64,000 bases of DNA. Origin: Sulfurimonas sp. HSL1-2. GTDB lineage: Bacteria > Campylobacterota > Campylobacteria > Campylobacterales > Sulfurimonadaceae. The position numbers and the translations under genes were made by a program. The notes beneath the pieces were generated by a model. The model had not been told where the DNA came from and did no database searches. It saw only the letters and a list, made by a program, of their open reading frames with translations. Positions 32,416 to 41,234 of the stretch are shown here, in pieces. The stretch spans positions 927,573 through 991,572 of the forward strand of contig NZ_CP147914.1 of the NCBI RefSeq assembly GCF_039645565.1, in the 5' to 3' direction. The first letter of the stretch is position 1, and each line of letters begins with the position of its first letter.

Positions 32416-33936
32416 TTGGCACTATTTGGAAAGCTATTCAAGAAAAAAGAGACGTCGAGGCCCCAGGAGACCGCCTCGGTCGAGGAGATTGAACTTCAAG
32501 ACGCTCCGTTCAACCTCAATGATACCTTGCGCGATGTCGCGAATATCCTCTCCCTCGATGCGCAGGAGAAGCGCATCTCCATTGTCTACCGCATGAAGAA
32601 AAATGTCCCTTCCGCCGTGATCGGTGACCGTTACAAGCTTTCCCGTCTTTTGACCGACATTATCGGGAATGCCATCGATTTCACCGACAAACGCGAAGAC
32701 GTCGTTGTCCAGATCAGCCGGAATGAAAACAATGAAGAGGCACTGGAACTCCATTTCGAGGTTATCGACTACGGTGTGGGCATGGACGAAACGGTGGTGG
32801 AAAAACGGCTGATGCCGATGCTGACCAGCGACAGCCCGGCGGGCGCGTTTGAGATTCGCGGCAGCGGGCTGCAGCGCGCCCGTGATATCGTGCACGCCAT
32901 GCAGGGGAGTATCCGCCTGACCAGCCGGCCGAAAAAAGGGACGCGCGTCAATTTCCACCTGCTGCTTTCCGCCGAAGACCTCACGGAGAAACGCCACTAC
33001 CGCCTGCCCAACAAAGAGGGAGTCGGGCGCAAAACTCTGGTCGTTGATAACGATATCGGCAGTGCAAAGGCGGTGGTCCCGATGCTCGAGTATTTCCGTC
33101 ATGACGTCACTGTCGGCAAAACCGCCGACCTGGCGTTCATGGAGTCGTACGACATCGTCATGGTCTCCTCCGAGTATTGGAGTGACGAACTCTACGCGGA
33201 CATCCAGAAGCTGGGAGAAGCGTGCCCCAAAATCGTTATGATCGAAAGCATGATCAAACACCAGGATGTCGAAGACCGCGCCCTCGAGTACGTCGACTGG
33301 TTGATCTACAAGCCTTTCACCCAGCAGTTCGTCTTTGAGATGCTTGTCGCGCTCTATTCCGATGCGCTCGGCACCGAAGCCGAAGCGGAAATGGAAACGG
33401 CGGAACCCGCTGCGGAAGTAACGGTACCGGAAGTGTCCGTTGAAGAGACGGTGCCTGCAGCAGCCGAACCGGTTAAAGCAAAGGTCGTATCAACCGTGGA
33501 AGCCTTCCTCAGCGGAAGGGCGCTTGAGAGCCGGGGCGCCGGGGAGAAAAACGACCATGGCGTCTTCTGCAAATCGTCCCATCAGTTCTTCGTTGCCGCG
33601 GACGGCCTGGCCAACTGCGGCAACGATTACGCCGCCTTTGTCGAGAAGCTCAAAGAGGCGATCTGGAAATATGTCAAGGCCGACCGTGTGCTCATGGGGA
33701 TGATCGACCAGGGACAGCTCGGGGAGGCTGCGGAGTACTGTTCCAAGATGAAACAGCCCCTCGCCGAACTCGGTGTCTACAAACTCGCCTGCCTGGCCGA
33801 TCTGCTCGAAACCGCGTGCCGGGAGCGGAACGCGGAAGATATTGACGCCCTGACGAATGCCGTAGGCTTTATTCTCAAACAAACGATTGCGTCTCTCGAT
33901 CAGTTCATCGAGCAATCGAAATACAAAATCCGTTAG
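32416..33936 (+). CDS. Degenerate histidine-kinase-like protein (HATPase, pseudo-receiver, pseudo-HPt)
   Basis: The 506-residue cytosolic protein has no dimerisation/phosphoacceptor domain. Residues about 30-190 form a HATPase_c domain with N-box DIIGNAIDF and G-box DYGVGMD. Then a receiver-like domain (RKTLVVDNDIGSAKAV) lacks the phosphorylatable Asp, a Glu/Pro-rich linker follows, and an HPt-like helical domain ends the protein, with Ser or Lys where the HPt His should be (YCSKMKQPLAELG). It is a paralogue of the next gene's domains (shared EKRHYRLP). It starts at a TTG with AAAGGAG. It is likely a regulatory partner rather than an active kinase. Confidence 0.7.
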   Translation: MALFGKLFKKKETSRPQETASVEEIELQDAPFNLNDTLRDVANILSLDAQEKRISIVYRMKKNVPSAVIGDRYKLSRLLTDIIGNAIDFTDKREDVVVQISRNENNEEALELHFEVIDYGVGMDETVVEKRLMPMLTSDSPAGAFEIRGSGLQRARDIVHAMQGSIRLTSRPKKGTRVNFHLLLSAEDLTEKRHYRLPNKEGVGRKTLVVDNDIGSAKAVVPMLEYFRHDVTVGKTADLAFMESYDIVMVSSEYWSDELYADIQKLGEACPKIVMIESMIKHQDVEDRALEYVDWLIYKPFTQQFVFEMLVALYSDALGTEAEAEMETAEPAAEVTVPEVSVEETVPAAAEPVKAKVVSTVEAFLSGRALESRGAGEKNDHGVFCKSSHQFFVAADGLANCGNDYAAFVEKLKEAIWKYVKADRVLMGMIDQGQLGEAAEYCSKMKQPLAELGVYKLACLADLLETACRERNAEDIDALTNAVGFILKQTIASLDQFIEQSKYKIR

Positions 33937-33946
33937 GGGGTGGCGG

Positions 33947-36541
33947 ATGAATATTGTACGTTTGATTACGGTGGTGATGATCGCCGCCGCATCGCTCGCC
34001 GTCATGGCGGCGGAACCCTACATGAACATCGTTGTTGCCGCGGGCAACAGCAAATCGGAAATGGATATCCATGTCCATACCCTGCAACGGAAATTTGCCG
34101 AAGACCCCTACATCGTCAAAGCACAGGCCCGTGAGCATTTCGAGGTCGTCAGCCGCCGTTCGGGGCGCTACTACATTGCCAGTATCGAGCCGATCCGCGA
34201 CAGCGAAGTCGTCTCCAGGATGCTGGAGAAGGTACAGCGTTACTTCCCGGACGCCTATGTTTACACCCACCGCGGGGACGAAGCGGCGGCATCCGAACCG
34301 GAACCGAAGGTGGAGGTGCGGACGGTCTACGTTCCCGCCGAACCCGAGATCAAGACCGTCTATATCCCGGCCGAACCGGAGGTGAAGACCGTCTATGTTG
34401 ACAGGCCGGCCAAAGGGATTGCGTCTGAAAAGATCTTGATGGCACTGGCAGTGATGGCGCTGCTCCTGCTGCTGCTCGTCGCCTACAGTCTCTATCAGAG
34501 GCGGAAGCTCTCAAAGATAAGCCACGTGCTCAAAAAAGAGCATGAAGAGCTTGAGCAGATGCTCGAGCATCAAGAAGACATTATGGTCAACGTCGGCGAG
34601 AAGATACGGCAGCCTGCCAAGGAGATCGGCAGCAGCAGCGAAAAGATTCTGCAGACGAAACTCGACCCGGTGCAGAGCCGCGAACTGGAAAAGATCAAAA
34701 ATTCCGATGAACTGCTCCTGGACATCACCAACGACCTGATCGACTTTCTGAACCTCAAGTCCAACAAGGTCAAACTGCGCCATGAGCTGTTCAACATCAA
34801 CAACGTCCTCGACGAGATGGCGGGGACGGTCAGTAACCGTGCGCGCGGCAGCAACATCGAATTTATCTTTGATATCGAGAAGGGGGTCCCGGCCAAATTC
34901 ATCGGTGACTCGCTACGGCTGGGGCAGGTGCTCACCAACCTGATGAGCAACGCCATGAAATTCACCGTGGACGGGGAGGTGCGGCTGCATATCCGCCGCC
35001 TGGAGGACAAAGGCGGGAAAGTGATGCTGGAGTTCGTCATCTCCGACACGGGGGTCGGGATCGATCCGAACCGTTTCAACGATATCTTCGAGCCCTTCTC
35101 TTCGGCCAACGATCTCAAAGAGACGGGCCTGGGGCTCTATATCTCCCGGGCACTGATCGACATGATGGGCGGTACCATCGAGATCAAAAGCGTCATGAAC
35201 AAAGGAAGCGACTTTATCCTGACGATCCCGTTCGATGTGCCTGACGTCAATGAAAAACGCCACTACCGTCTCCCGGCCAAGGCCTTCACGGGGCACAGCT
35301 TCGTGATCGTCGAGGTTCAGCCGACGGCGGCGGACGCGCTCAAAAAAATGCTGGAGTACTTCAAAAACGACGTCAGCGTTCGCTCACTGGGGGCGATCCG
35401 GAACAAAAGCGACATCCTCTTTGAAAGCGAAGTTGTCATCATTGCCGAGGATGCTTTCACGCCGGACGTTCAGGCCCTGATCAAGAGGGTCAAGAGTGAA
35501 ACCAATAACAAGGTCGTCCTGGCGGGGAGCATGATCAACGAACCGCATGACGTTTCGTCGCTCAAAACGCTCATCGATGCGCGCATCATGAAACCGCTGA
35601 ACCTGCAGCGTATCTACGACCTGATCGTCGACCTTTTCGAAGACAGTATCAAAGAGGTCGACACCGAGGGCGTGACGCCGAGGCATACGTCGCCGAAGGC
35701 GTTTACGGAACCGCAGCACTATGAGGACGTTCCGGAAACACCGAACATTTCGAAACAGAGCTTCGGCGTCTTTGCCGGGGCATCCGTTCTGATCGTCGAA
35801 GACAACCTGATCAACCAGAAGGTACTGCTGAGCCTCTTCAACGGCAGCGGCATCAAGGTGACTATCGCCGGCGACGGCGTGGAAGCGCTCGAAGCGGTGC
35901 AGGATCCGAAGAACCGTTTCGACCTGGTCCTTATGGATATCAACATGCCGGTCATGGACGGGTACGAGGCGACACGCCATATCCGTGCCGATGCGCAGTA
36001 CGATGAGATGCCGATCGTCTCGCTGACCGGGCTCGGGCTGCCCGAGGAGATTGCGAAGATGTACGCGATCGGCATGAACGCCCACCTGACCAAACCGGTG
36101 CAGGTCGGACGGCTCTACACCGTGTTCAGCCGCTTTATCAAGACGGTTACTCCTACCGTCAAGAAGGCGCAGTCGCCGCTCAAGGAGACGCCGTTCGTCA
36201 ACACGGAAGTCCTGGCGGCGAAGGATGGCCTGATGCGTGCCAGCGGGGATGCGGAGCTTTACGGCGAAATCCTCGAAGAGTACGTCAAGCTCTACGCCAG
36301 TGCGGACCAGACATTGGAGATCTTCATGAAGACGGGGAATACGGACGCCGCCAAAAAACTGGCACACGATATCAAAGGCGTCAGCGCGAACATCGGTGCG
36401 AACCACATGGTGCAGGTGTGCGAGGCCCTGAACGTCGGCCTGTCGCGGAACTTGGAGAACAGCAAGCTGCAGGCGTTGAAGCATGAATTCGACCGCCACC
36501 TGCATGATGTCCTGAAAGAGGCGAGAAAGTATCTGCCGTAA
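33947..36541 (+). CDS. Hybrid pseudo-histidine kinase with SPOR-like, REC and HPt domains
   Basis: This 864-residue protein has a signal-anchor, a SPOR-like periplasmic domain (about 25-106), a linker with three KTVY/RTVY-x-PAEP repeats (125-155), TM at 162-182, a DHp-like helix pair, HATPase_c (DTGVGID at 367-373), a degenerate receiver (450-560), an intact receiver (about 612-730; E618, D619, D664, K716) and an HPt domain with H807 (AHDIKGVSANIG). The DHp motif reads GEKIRQP where kinases have SHEIRTP, so the phosphoacceptor His is Glu218. REC and HPt could still relay phosphate received from another kinase. It starts ten bases after the previous gene. Confidence 0.78.
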   Translation: MNIVRLITVVMIAAASLAVMAAEPYMNIVVAAGNSKSEMDIHVHTLQRKFAEDPYIVKAQAREHFEVVSRRSGRYYIASIEPIRDSEVVSRMLEKVQRYFPDAYVYTHRGDEAAASEPEPKVEVRTVYVPAEPEIKTVYIPAEPEVKTVYVDRPAKGIASEKILMALAVMALLLLLLVAYSLYQRRKLSKISHVLKKEHEELEQMLEHQEDIMVNVGEKIRQPAKEIGSSSEKILQTKLDPVQSRELEKIKNSDELLLDITNDLIDFLNLKSNKVKLRHELFNINNVLDEMAGTVSNRARGSNIEFIFDIEKGVPAKFIGDSLRLGQVLTNLMSNAMKFTVDGEVRLHIRRLEDKGGKVMLEFVISDTGVGIDPNRFNDIFEPFSSANDLKETGLGLYISRALIDMMGGTIEIKSVMNKGSDFILTIPFDVPDVNEKRHYRLPAKAFTGHSFVIVEVQPTAADALKKMLEYFKNDVSVRSLGAIRNKSDILFESEVVIIAEDAFTPDVQALIKRVKSETNNKVVLAGSMINEPHDVSSLKTLIDARIMKPLNLQRIYDLIVDLFEDSIKEVDTEGVTPRHTSPKAFTEPQHYEDVPETPNISKQSFGVFAGASVLIVEDNLINQKVLLSLFNGSGIKVTIAGDGVEALEAVQDPKNRFDLVLMDINMPVMDGYEATRHIRADAQYDEMPIVSLTGLGLPEEIAKMYAIGMNAHLTKPVQVGRLYTVFSRFIKTVTPTVKKAQSPLKETPFVNTEVLAAKDGLMRASGDAELYGEILEEYVKLYASADQTLEIFMKTGNTDAAKKLAHDIKGVSANIGANHMVQVCEALNVGLSRNLENSKLQALKHEFDRHLHDVLKEARKYLP

Positions 36542-36564
36542 CGGCGGATTTAGTAATCATTCCC

Positions 36565-36570
36565 TACAAT
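36565..36570 (+). promoter_or_regulatory. Putative -10 box seven bases before the S4 gene
   Basis: CCCTACAATTACC ends seven bases before the ATG at 36577, which has no visible ribosome binding site; a leaderless transcript is possible. Confidence 0.4.
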
Positions 36571-36576
36571 TACCGC

Positions 36577-36825
36577 ATGAGAATAGACAAATTTCTGAAT
36601 GCGGTCAATATCACCAAGCGCCGCACCGTGGCGCAGGACATGCTCGCCAACGGGGTCGTCAGCATCAACGGCCAGAGCGTCAAGCCGAGCAAGAACGTCG
36701 CGGTGGGGGATGTCATCGCCATTGCTTACCTCAAGGGGGAGAAGCGCTACGAAGTGCTGCAGATCCCGACGACGAAATCCACACCCAAATCGATGCAAAG
36801 CGAATACGTAAAGGAACTGAATTGA
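36577..36825 (+). CDS. S4-domain RNA-binding protein (Hsp15-like)
   Basis: An 82-residue protein that is essentially one S4 domain: MRIDKFLNAVNITKRRTVAQ, ANGVVSINGQSVKPSKNV and VGDVIAIAYL. It binds structured RNA; bacterial relatives act on stalled 50S subunits. It overlaps trpD by four bases at its 3' end. Confidence 0.85.
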   Translation: MRIDKFLNAVNITKRRTVAQDMLANGVVSINGQSVKPSKNVAVGDVIAIAYLKGEKRYEVLQIPTTKSTPKSMQSEYVKELN

Positions 36826-37808
36826 CCTACAGTGAAGCCAAAGCCGCGTTTGAACGCCTTTTCCGGCATGAAATGGACGACGCGCAGATGCGCGATTTCC
36901 TGCTTTCGATGAAACTGGACGAGACGATGCCGGTCGAGGTGCTGGCCGCTGCTGCGTCCGTGATGCGCGCCAATGCCATCGCCCTGCCCGTGGACGAAAC
37001 ACTGCGCCCGGAGCTGATCGATATCGTCGGTACCGGCGGGGACAAGATCGGCAGTTTCAATATCTCGTCGACGGTGGCGCTGCTCTGCGCCTCGATGGGC
37101 TCCTATGTCGCCAAGCACGGCAGCCGCTCTGTCACCTCCAAGTCCGGCAGTGCCGATATGTTCGAAGCCCTCGGCGTACGCCTGGACCTGGGCATCGAAC
37201 AAAGCGCGCGCCTGCTCGAGGAGACGGGCTTCACCTTTATGTTCGCCCAGAACCACCACCCGGCCATGAAGTTCATCATGCCGGTGCGCAAAAGCATCCC
37301 GGAAAAAACGATCTTTAACGTCCTGGGCCCCCTGACGAACCCCGCCGGCGTCGGGAAGATCATGCTCGGCGTCTTCGATAAAAGCTTCGTGCCGAAGATC
37401 GCGGAGGCGCTGATGATCAACGAGGTGAAGTCGGCGATCGTCGTCAGTTCGAAAGAGCGGATGGACGAGATCAGTATCTCCGACATCACCTACGCGGCCC
37501 GCGTCGATGCCGGCGGCATGACCGAGTATGAGATCGATCCGGCTCGCTACGGCATCGCGCGCCAGCCTCTCGAAGCGATCGTCGGCGGCGACGGGGAAGC
37601 GAATGCCGCGATCCTGCGGAACATCTTCGATAACCGCGCCACCGACGCGCAGCGCGATATTGTCCGCATCAATGCGGCCAACGCCTTCATCGTCGACGGG
37701 AAGGCGCGGGATATCCAGGAGGGGCTTGAGATGGCCGACGAGGGGCTGCAGAGCGGCCGGGCGAAAGCCAAGCTGGCGCAGATCATCGAGGTCTCCGCGA
37801 AACTGTGA
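36822..37808 (+). CDS. trpD: Anthranilate phosphoribosyltransferase
   Basis: A 328-residue enzyme with the family motifs DIVGTGGDKIGSFNISST (PRPP loop), VAKHGSRSVTSKSGSAD and the FNVLGPLTNPAG block. It transfers phosphoribose to anthranilate in tryptophan synthesis. No other trp genes are near, so the pathway is split. It starts at a TTG overlapping the S4 gene stop, with AAGGA upstream. Confidence 0.95.
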   Translation: MTYSEAKAAFERLFRHEMDDAQMRDFLLSMKLDETMPVEVLAAAASVMRANAIALPVDETLRPELIDIVGTGGDKIGSFNISSTVALLCASMGSYVAKHGSRSVTSKSGSADMFEALGVRLDLGIEQSARLLEETGFTFMFAQNHHPAMKFIMPVRKSIPEKTIFNVLGPLTNPAGVGKIMLGVFDKSFVPKIAEALMINEVKSAIVVSSKERMDEISISDITYAARVDAGGMTEYEIDPARYGIARQPLEAIVGGDGEANAAILRNIFDNRATDAQRDIVRINAANAFIVDGKARDIQEGLEMADEGLQSGRAKAKLAQIIEVSAKL

Positions 37809-38221
37809 GACAGCTCAAATGCGGCCGGGAGGATCTGGACCGGGTGGTCGGTGCCATGATGGACGCGCTGCCGCGGGGCGGGGTCGTCATACTGCAGGGC
37901 GACCTTGCCAGTGGCAAGACGACGCTGACCCAGGCCGCGGCGCGCCATCTCGACATCGACGAGCCGGTGACGTCGCCGACCTTTTCGCTGCAGCAGTGCT
38001 ACGGCGACCAGATGTTCCACTATGACATCTATAACCACGGTATCGAGCATTTCCTCGCCCTGGGGCTGCTTGAAGAGCTGGAAAAACCGGGGTATCATTT
38101 CATCGAGTGGGGGGACGAGACCCTCATAGAGATGCTGAAGATGGCGGAGATCCCCGCCATTGTGATTGAAATCGAAAAATGTGCGCCCGACGCACGCTGT
38201 TACAAGGTGTACCATGCATAA
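37805..38221 (+). CDS. tsaE: tRNA threonylcarbamoyladenosine synthesis ATPase TsaE
   Basis: A 138-residue P-loop ATPase: GVVILQGDLASGKTTLTQAAA (Walker A GDLASGKTT), VTSPTFSLQQCY and HYDIYNHG, then FIEWGDE. TsaE works with TsaB and TsaD to make t6A37 in tRNAs. The GTG start overlaps the trpD stop and its own end overlaps lptB. Confidence 0.92.
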   Translation: MRQLKCGREDLDRVVGAMMDALPRGGVVILQGDLASGKTTLTQAAARHLDIDEPVTSPTFSLQQCYGDQMFHYDIYNHGIEHFLALGLLEELEKPGYHFIEWGDETLIEMLKMAEIPAIVIEIEKCAPDARCYKVYHA

Positions 38222-38936
38222 ACTGAGTGCCCAGGAGTTGGTCAAAACGATCAAACAGACCGAAATCGTCCGTGGGGTCTCCCTGGAGGTCAATACCGGG
38301 GAGGTCGTCGGCCTGCTCGGCCCCAACGGCGCCGGCAAAACGACGACCTTCTACATGATCTGCGGTCTCGTCGAAGCGACGGGGGGCGAGGTCTTCATCG
38401 ACGAGAAGAATATTTCCGGCTACCCGATGCATGCCCGCGCCCGGTCGGGAATAGGCTACCTGCCGCAGGAAGCTTCCATCTTCAAGGACCTCACGGTTGA
38501 AGAGAACCTGATGGTCGCGGCGCAGGCGGTCATCAGCAACAAAAAAGAGCAGCTCGACCGCATCGAGGAGATGCTCGATATCTTCAACATCGAACCGATC
38601 CGCTACCGCAAGGGGATCAGCCTCTCGGGCGGGGAGCGCCGCCGCGCCGAGATCGCCCGCGCCCTGGTGGCCCGTCCGCGCTTCTTACTGCTGGACGAAC
38701 CTTTTGCCGGGGTCGACCCGCTCGCCGTCCTCGATATCCAGAAAGTCGTCGAACAGCTGGTCAAACATGACATCGGCGTACTGATCACCGACCACAACGT
38801 CCGCGAGACCCTCGACGTCTGCGACCGCGCCTACGTCATCAAGAGCGGCACGCTGCTCGCGTCGGGTTCGAGCGCCGAGATCATGGTCAACGAGGATGTC
38901 CGGCGGCACTACCTTGGCGAGTCGTTCAAATTCTGA
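38214..38936 (+). CDS. lptB: LPS export ABC transporter ATPase LptB
   Basis: A 240-residue ATPase with Walker A GPNGAGKTT, Q-loop PQEAS, signature LSGGERRRAEIARAL, Walker B FLLLDEPFAGVDP and the DHNVRETLDVCDRAYV block specific to LptB. It powers LPS transport with LptFG. The tsaE-lptB order is common in this phylum; rpoN, which often follows, is replaced here by a TIGR02757-type gene. ATG 38214 is preferred because the longer frame reads into tsaE. Confidence 0.95.
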   Translation: MHKLSAQELVKTIKQTEIVRGVSLEVNTGEVVGLLGPNGAGKTTTFYMICGLVEATGGEVFIDEKNISGYPMHARARSGIGYLPQEASIFKDLTVEENLMVAAQAVISNKKEQLDRIEEMLDIFNIEPIRYRKGISLSGGERRRAEIARALVARPRFLLLDEPFAGVDPLAVLDIQKVVEQLVKHDIGVLITDHNVRETLDVCDRAYVIKSGTLLASGSSAEIMVNEDVRRHYLGESFKF

Positions 38937-39675
38937 TCTGAAGGCGCTGCTGGATAGGGAGATGCGGCAGCGCAACCATGCGCTGGAGATTTCCTACGAG
39001 CGGCCTGACCCCATCCTTGTCGCACAGCGCTACAGGGAGCCCTACAGCGCACTCGCATGTGCGCTTTTCGCCTACGGGCGCGCCGACCTGATCGTCCGTT
39101 TCCTCGACCGCCTCGATTTTTCCCTGCTCGATGCGGACGAAGCCGTGATTCGGAGCGCTTTCGAGGGCTATTACTACCGTTTCCAGAACCGTAAGGATAT
39201 TACCGAGTTCTTTATCACCCTGCGGCGTCTGAGGCTCGATGCGGATATGGAAGCACTCTTTACGGAAGCGTACGGGAGGAACCGTTCCGTGATCGACGGT
39301 CTGAATGCTTTGATCTCGGCCATGCGGGAGCTGAACGATTATGAAAGCCGCGGCTACCGGTTCCTTGTCGGCAGCGAAGTGACGAAGTACAGGGGCGGAG
39401 CACCGATGAAACGGTGGCTGATGTTCCTGCGCTGGATGGTGCGCAGCGATGCTATCGATTTCGGGCTCTGGGAAGGCGTCGACAAGGCCGACCTGCTGAT
39501 GCCTCTGGATACCCACACTTTCAACGTCTCCCGCCGCCTGGGGCTGCTGCAACGGAAAACCTATGACCTTCAATCTGTCGTGGAGCTGACCCGGACCCTC
39601 AAAACCTTCGACCCTGCCGATCCGGTCAAGTACGATTTCGCCCTCTACAGGCTCGGTCAGGAAAAAGTACTCTGA
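38896..39675 (+). CDS. TIGR02757-family protein
   Basis: A 259-residue soluble protein with the family pattern: DPILVAQRYREPYSALACAL, GRADLIVRFLD, YYYRFQNRKD, KRWLMFLRWMVRSD and the closing PLDTHTFNVSRRLGLL. The function is unknown, although the segment before and after DTHTFNVSRRLGL resembles helix-hairpin-helix DNA glycosylases. The start is uncertain: ATG 38896 overlaps lptB by 41 bases, and TTG 38914 is an alternative. Confidence 0.8.
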   Translation: MSGGTTLASRSNSDLKALLDREMRQRNHALEISYERPDPILVAQRYREPYSALACALFAYGRADLIVRFLDRLDFSLLDADEAVIRSAFEGYYYRFQNRKDITEFFITLRRLRLDADMEALFTEAYGRNRSVIDGLNALISAMRELNDYESRGYRFLVGSEVTKYRGGAPMKRWLMFLRWMVRSDAIDFGLWEGVDKADLLMPLDTHTFNVSRRLGLLQRKTYDLQSVVELTRTLKTFDPADPVKYDFALYRLGQEKVL

Positions 39676-39765
39676 CACTGGGACGATAGCCGGATTTAGC
39701 ACAGGAGTGCGTCTGAAATAAAAAAACGCTACTATGCGCAGGTAGAACACCAAACGGAGAGTCCC

Positions 39766-40059
39766 ATGTTGGAAAAACAGTATCTCTACGCCATCTCGGT
39801 CGTGGCGATGAAAAACCAGTCCGTCAACAACCAGCTGGTCAGCGGATTGGCGGACAAACGCCATATACTCGCGGATGCCAATGCGATTGTGTGGCAGTTC
39901 GATGCCGCGTACAGCGATGCTGTCGTCCTGATCAGCTGCAATGTCAGCGATGCGGGGCCCGGCGGGATGGGGTATCAGTTCACGCTCAAATATACGCAGG
40001 GGCGTCTGGAACAGTGTGTCGGCGATCTTGTGAACAAATTGGAAGAGCTGTTGGATTGA
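39766..40059 (+). CDS. Small hypothetical protein
   Basis: A 97-residue soluble protein with a mixed alpha/beta pattern and a CNVSDAGPGGMGYQF segment. GGAGAG lies five bases before the ATG. It stands alone between the TIGR02757-type gene and a convergent Lys-rich gene. No family recognised. Confidence 0.55.
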   Translation: MLEKQYLYAISVVAMKNQSVNNQLVSGLADKRHILADANAIVWQFDAAYSDAVVLISCNVSDAGPGGMGYQFTLKYTQGRLEQCVGDLVNKLEELLD

Positions 40060-40063
40060 TGCC

Positions 40064-40079
40064 GCCGCAGCGCTGCGGC
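40064..40079. terminator. Perfect GC palindrome between convergent genes
   Basis: GCCGCAGCGCTGCGGC is fully self-complementary and lies between the converging ends at 40059 and 40089, as a bidirectional stop could. There is no U-tract on either side. Confidence 0.35.
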
Positions 40080-40088
40080 AGAGGGGGG

Positions 40089-40289
40089 TCAGGCCGCTTT
40101 TTTGACCGCTTTTTTCGCCGCTTTTTTCGCGACTTTGACCTTTGAAGGTTTCTCTTTCAGGACGATCTTCGTCACTTTCTTCGCCACTTTTTTTGCGGCT
40201 TTTTTCTTCAGTACGTTGTTCGCAACGGCCTTTTTTATCGCCTTTTTCGCCACTTTTGCTACCGCTTTTTTCTTCAGGACTTTTGCCAT
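40089..40289 (-). CDS. Lys/Ala-rich histone H1-like small protein
   Basis: A 66-residue, extremely basic protein made of AKK/VAKKA repeats (MAKVLKKKAVAKVAKKAIKK at the start). The start at 40289 has AGGGAG nearby; the longer frame adds an unlike N-terminus. The composition is that of bacterial H1-like nucleoid proteins (Hc1-like tails) and indicates nonspecific nucleic-acid binding. It faces the HTH-like gene at 40430 across an AT-rich divergent promoter region. Confidence 0.65.
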   Translation of the reverse strand: MAKVLKKKAVAKVAKKAIKKAVANNVLKKKAAKKVAKKVTKIVLKEKPSKVKVAKKAAKKAVKKAA

Positions 40290-40429
40290 TCTTTCTCCCT
40301 GTAGGTGGTTTTTATTACTGCAAAATAGTAATAAATTATTACCATAGTACATGTTTAATAGATTTATGTCAATGATATAAGGAGAAAAGAAATAAAATAA
40401 TACAAAATAAGGAACCGGGAGGGTGCGTA

Positions 40430-40717
40430 ATGACCTTTATCGAGTTCAAAAAACTTCTTCTGGATGCGGAGATCACGCTGCCGAAATTCAGCAAGTTGAT
40501 CAAAGTGAGCGAAAAGAACCTGCAGTCGTACAAGAAGAAGGGCGAAGTGCCCAATACGATCGCCGTCATCGCCGCCTGTTTTGCCGAGATGAAGAAAAAT
40601 GGGATGGCGTACACACCCGTGGTGGAAGCGCTGGCGCTGCAGGCCAAAACAAAAAAAGGGGCGGGGTTCGCCAAAAAGAAAAAAGGGGATGAACCGGCGC
40701 CGAAAACGACGGAGTGA
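40430..40717 (+). CDS. Small HTH-like DNA-binding protein
   Basis: A 95-residue protein whose first about 65 residues look like a Cro/XRE-type helix-turn-helix (ITLPKFSKLIKVSEKNLQSY then KKGEVPNTIAVIAACF), followed by a Lys-rich tail (KTKKGAGFAKKKKG). It may be a regulator or nucleoid protein. It is divergent from the Lys/Ala-rich gene. Confidence 0.55.
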   Translation: MTFIEFKKLLLDAEITLPKFSKLIKVSEKNLQSYKKKGEVPNTIAVIAACFAEMKKNGMAYTPVVEALALQAKTKKGAGFAKKKKGDEPAPKTTE

Positions 40718-40771
40718 CGCTGTACTGCGGCAGGGGAGCACCCCTTTACCGAAGGGGGCGGGAGAAAGTGC

Positions 40772-40777
40772 TATAAT
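40772..40777 (+). promoter_or_regulatory. Putative -10 box for the CoA-binding protein gene
   Basis: GTGCTATAATTCC lies 20 bases upstream of the ATG, followed by AAAGGAA as ribosome binding site. Confidence 0.55.
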
Positions 40778-40797
40778 TCCCGAAAAAAAGGAACGAT

Positions 40798-41229
40798 ATG
40801 GAGTGCGAATTTCCGACGGTCAATGCCAACAGCGATGAGATCAAGGCGATGTTTGAAGCGACCAAGACGATCGCCGTTCTGGGCCTCTCCCCGGACGAGA
40901 GCAAGGACAGCCACCGTGTAGCGAAATACCTCAAAGAGGCGGGCTTCAAGATCGTCCCGGTCTACCCGAAAGAGGATGAGATCCTCGGCGAAAAGGTCTA
41001 CCGCTCCCTGGCCGAGATCCCCTTCCCGGTCGATATGGTCGATATCTTCCGCAAACCGGCGGCCCTGGATGCCGTCGCAGATGCCTGCATCGCGCGCGGC
41101 GACGTGAAGTTTTTCTGGGCGCAGAAGGGGATCGTCAACAACGCTGCAGCCGAAAAAGCGGAGCAGGCGGGTATGAAAGTTGTCCAGAACCACTGTACGA
41201 TGGTCGAACACCGCCATCTTCTGGGATAA
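40798..41229 (+). CDS. CoA-binding domain protein (YccU-like)
   Basis: A 143-residue Rossmann-fold protein: TIAVLGLSPDESKDSHRVAKYL, VPVYPKEDEILGEKVYRSL, VDMVDIFRKP and the C-terminal VQNHCTMVEHRHL. These are the landmarks of the CoA_binding_2/YccU family, whose role is unclear. It is followed five bases later by ilvA. Confidence 0.88.
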   Translation: MECEFPTVNANSDEIKAMFEATKTIAVLGLSPDESKDSHRVAKYLKEAGFKIVPVYPKEDEILGEKVYRSLAEIPFPVDMVDIFRKPAALDAVADACIARGDVKFFWAQKGIVNNAAAEKAEQAGMKVVQNHCTMVEHRHLLG

Positions 41230-41234
41230 CGCCG

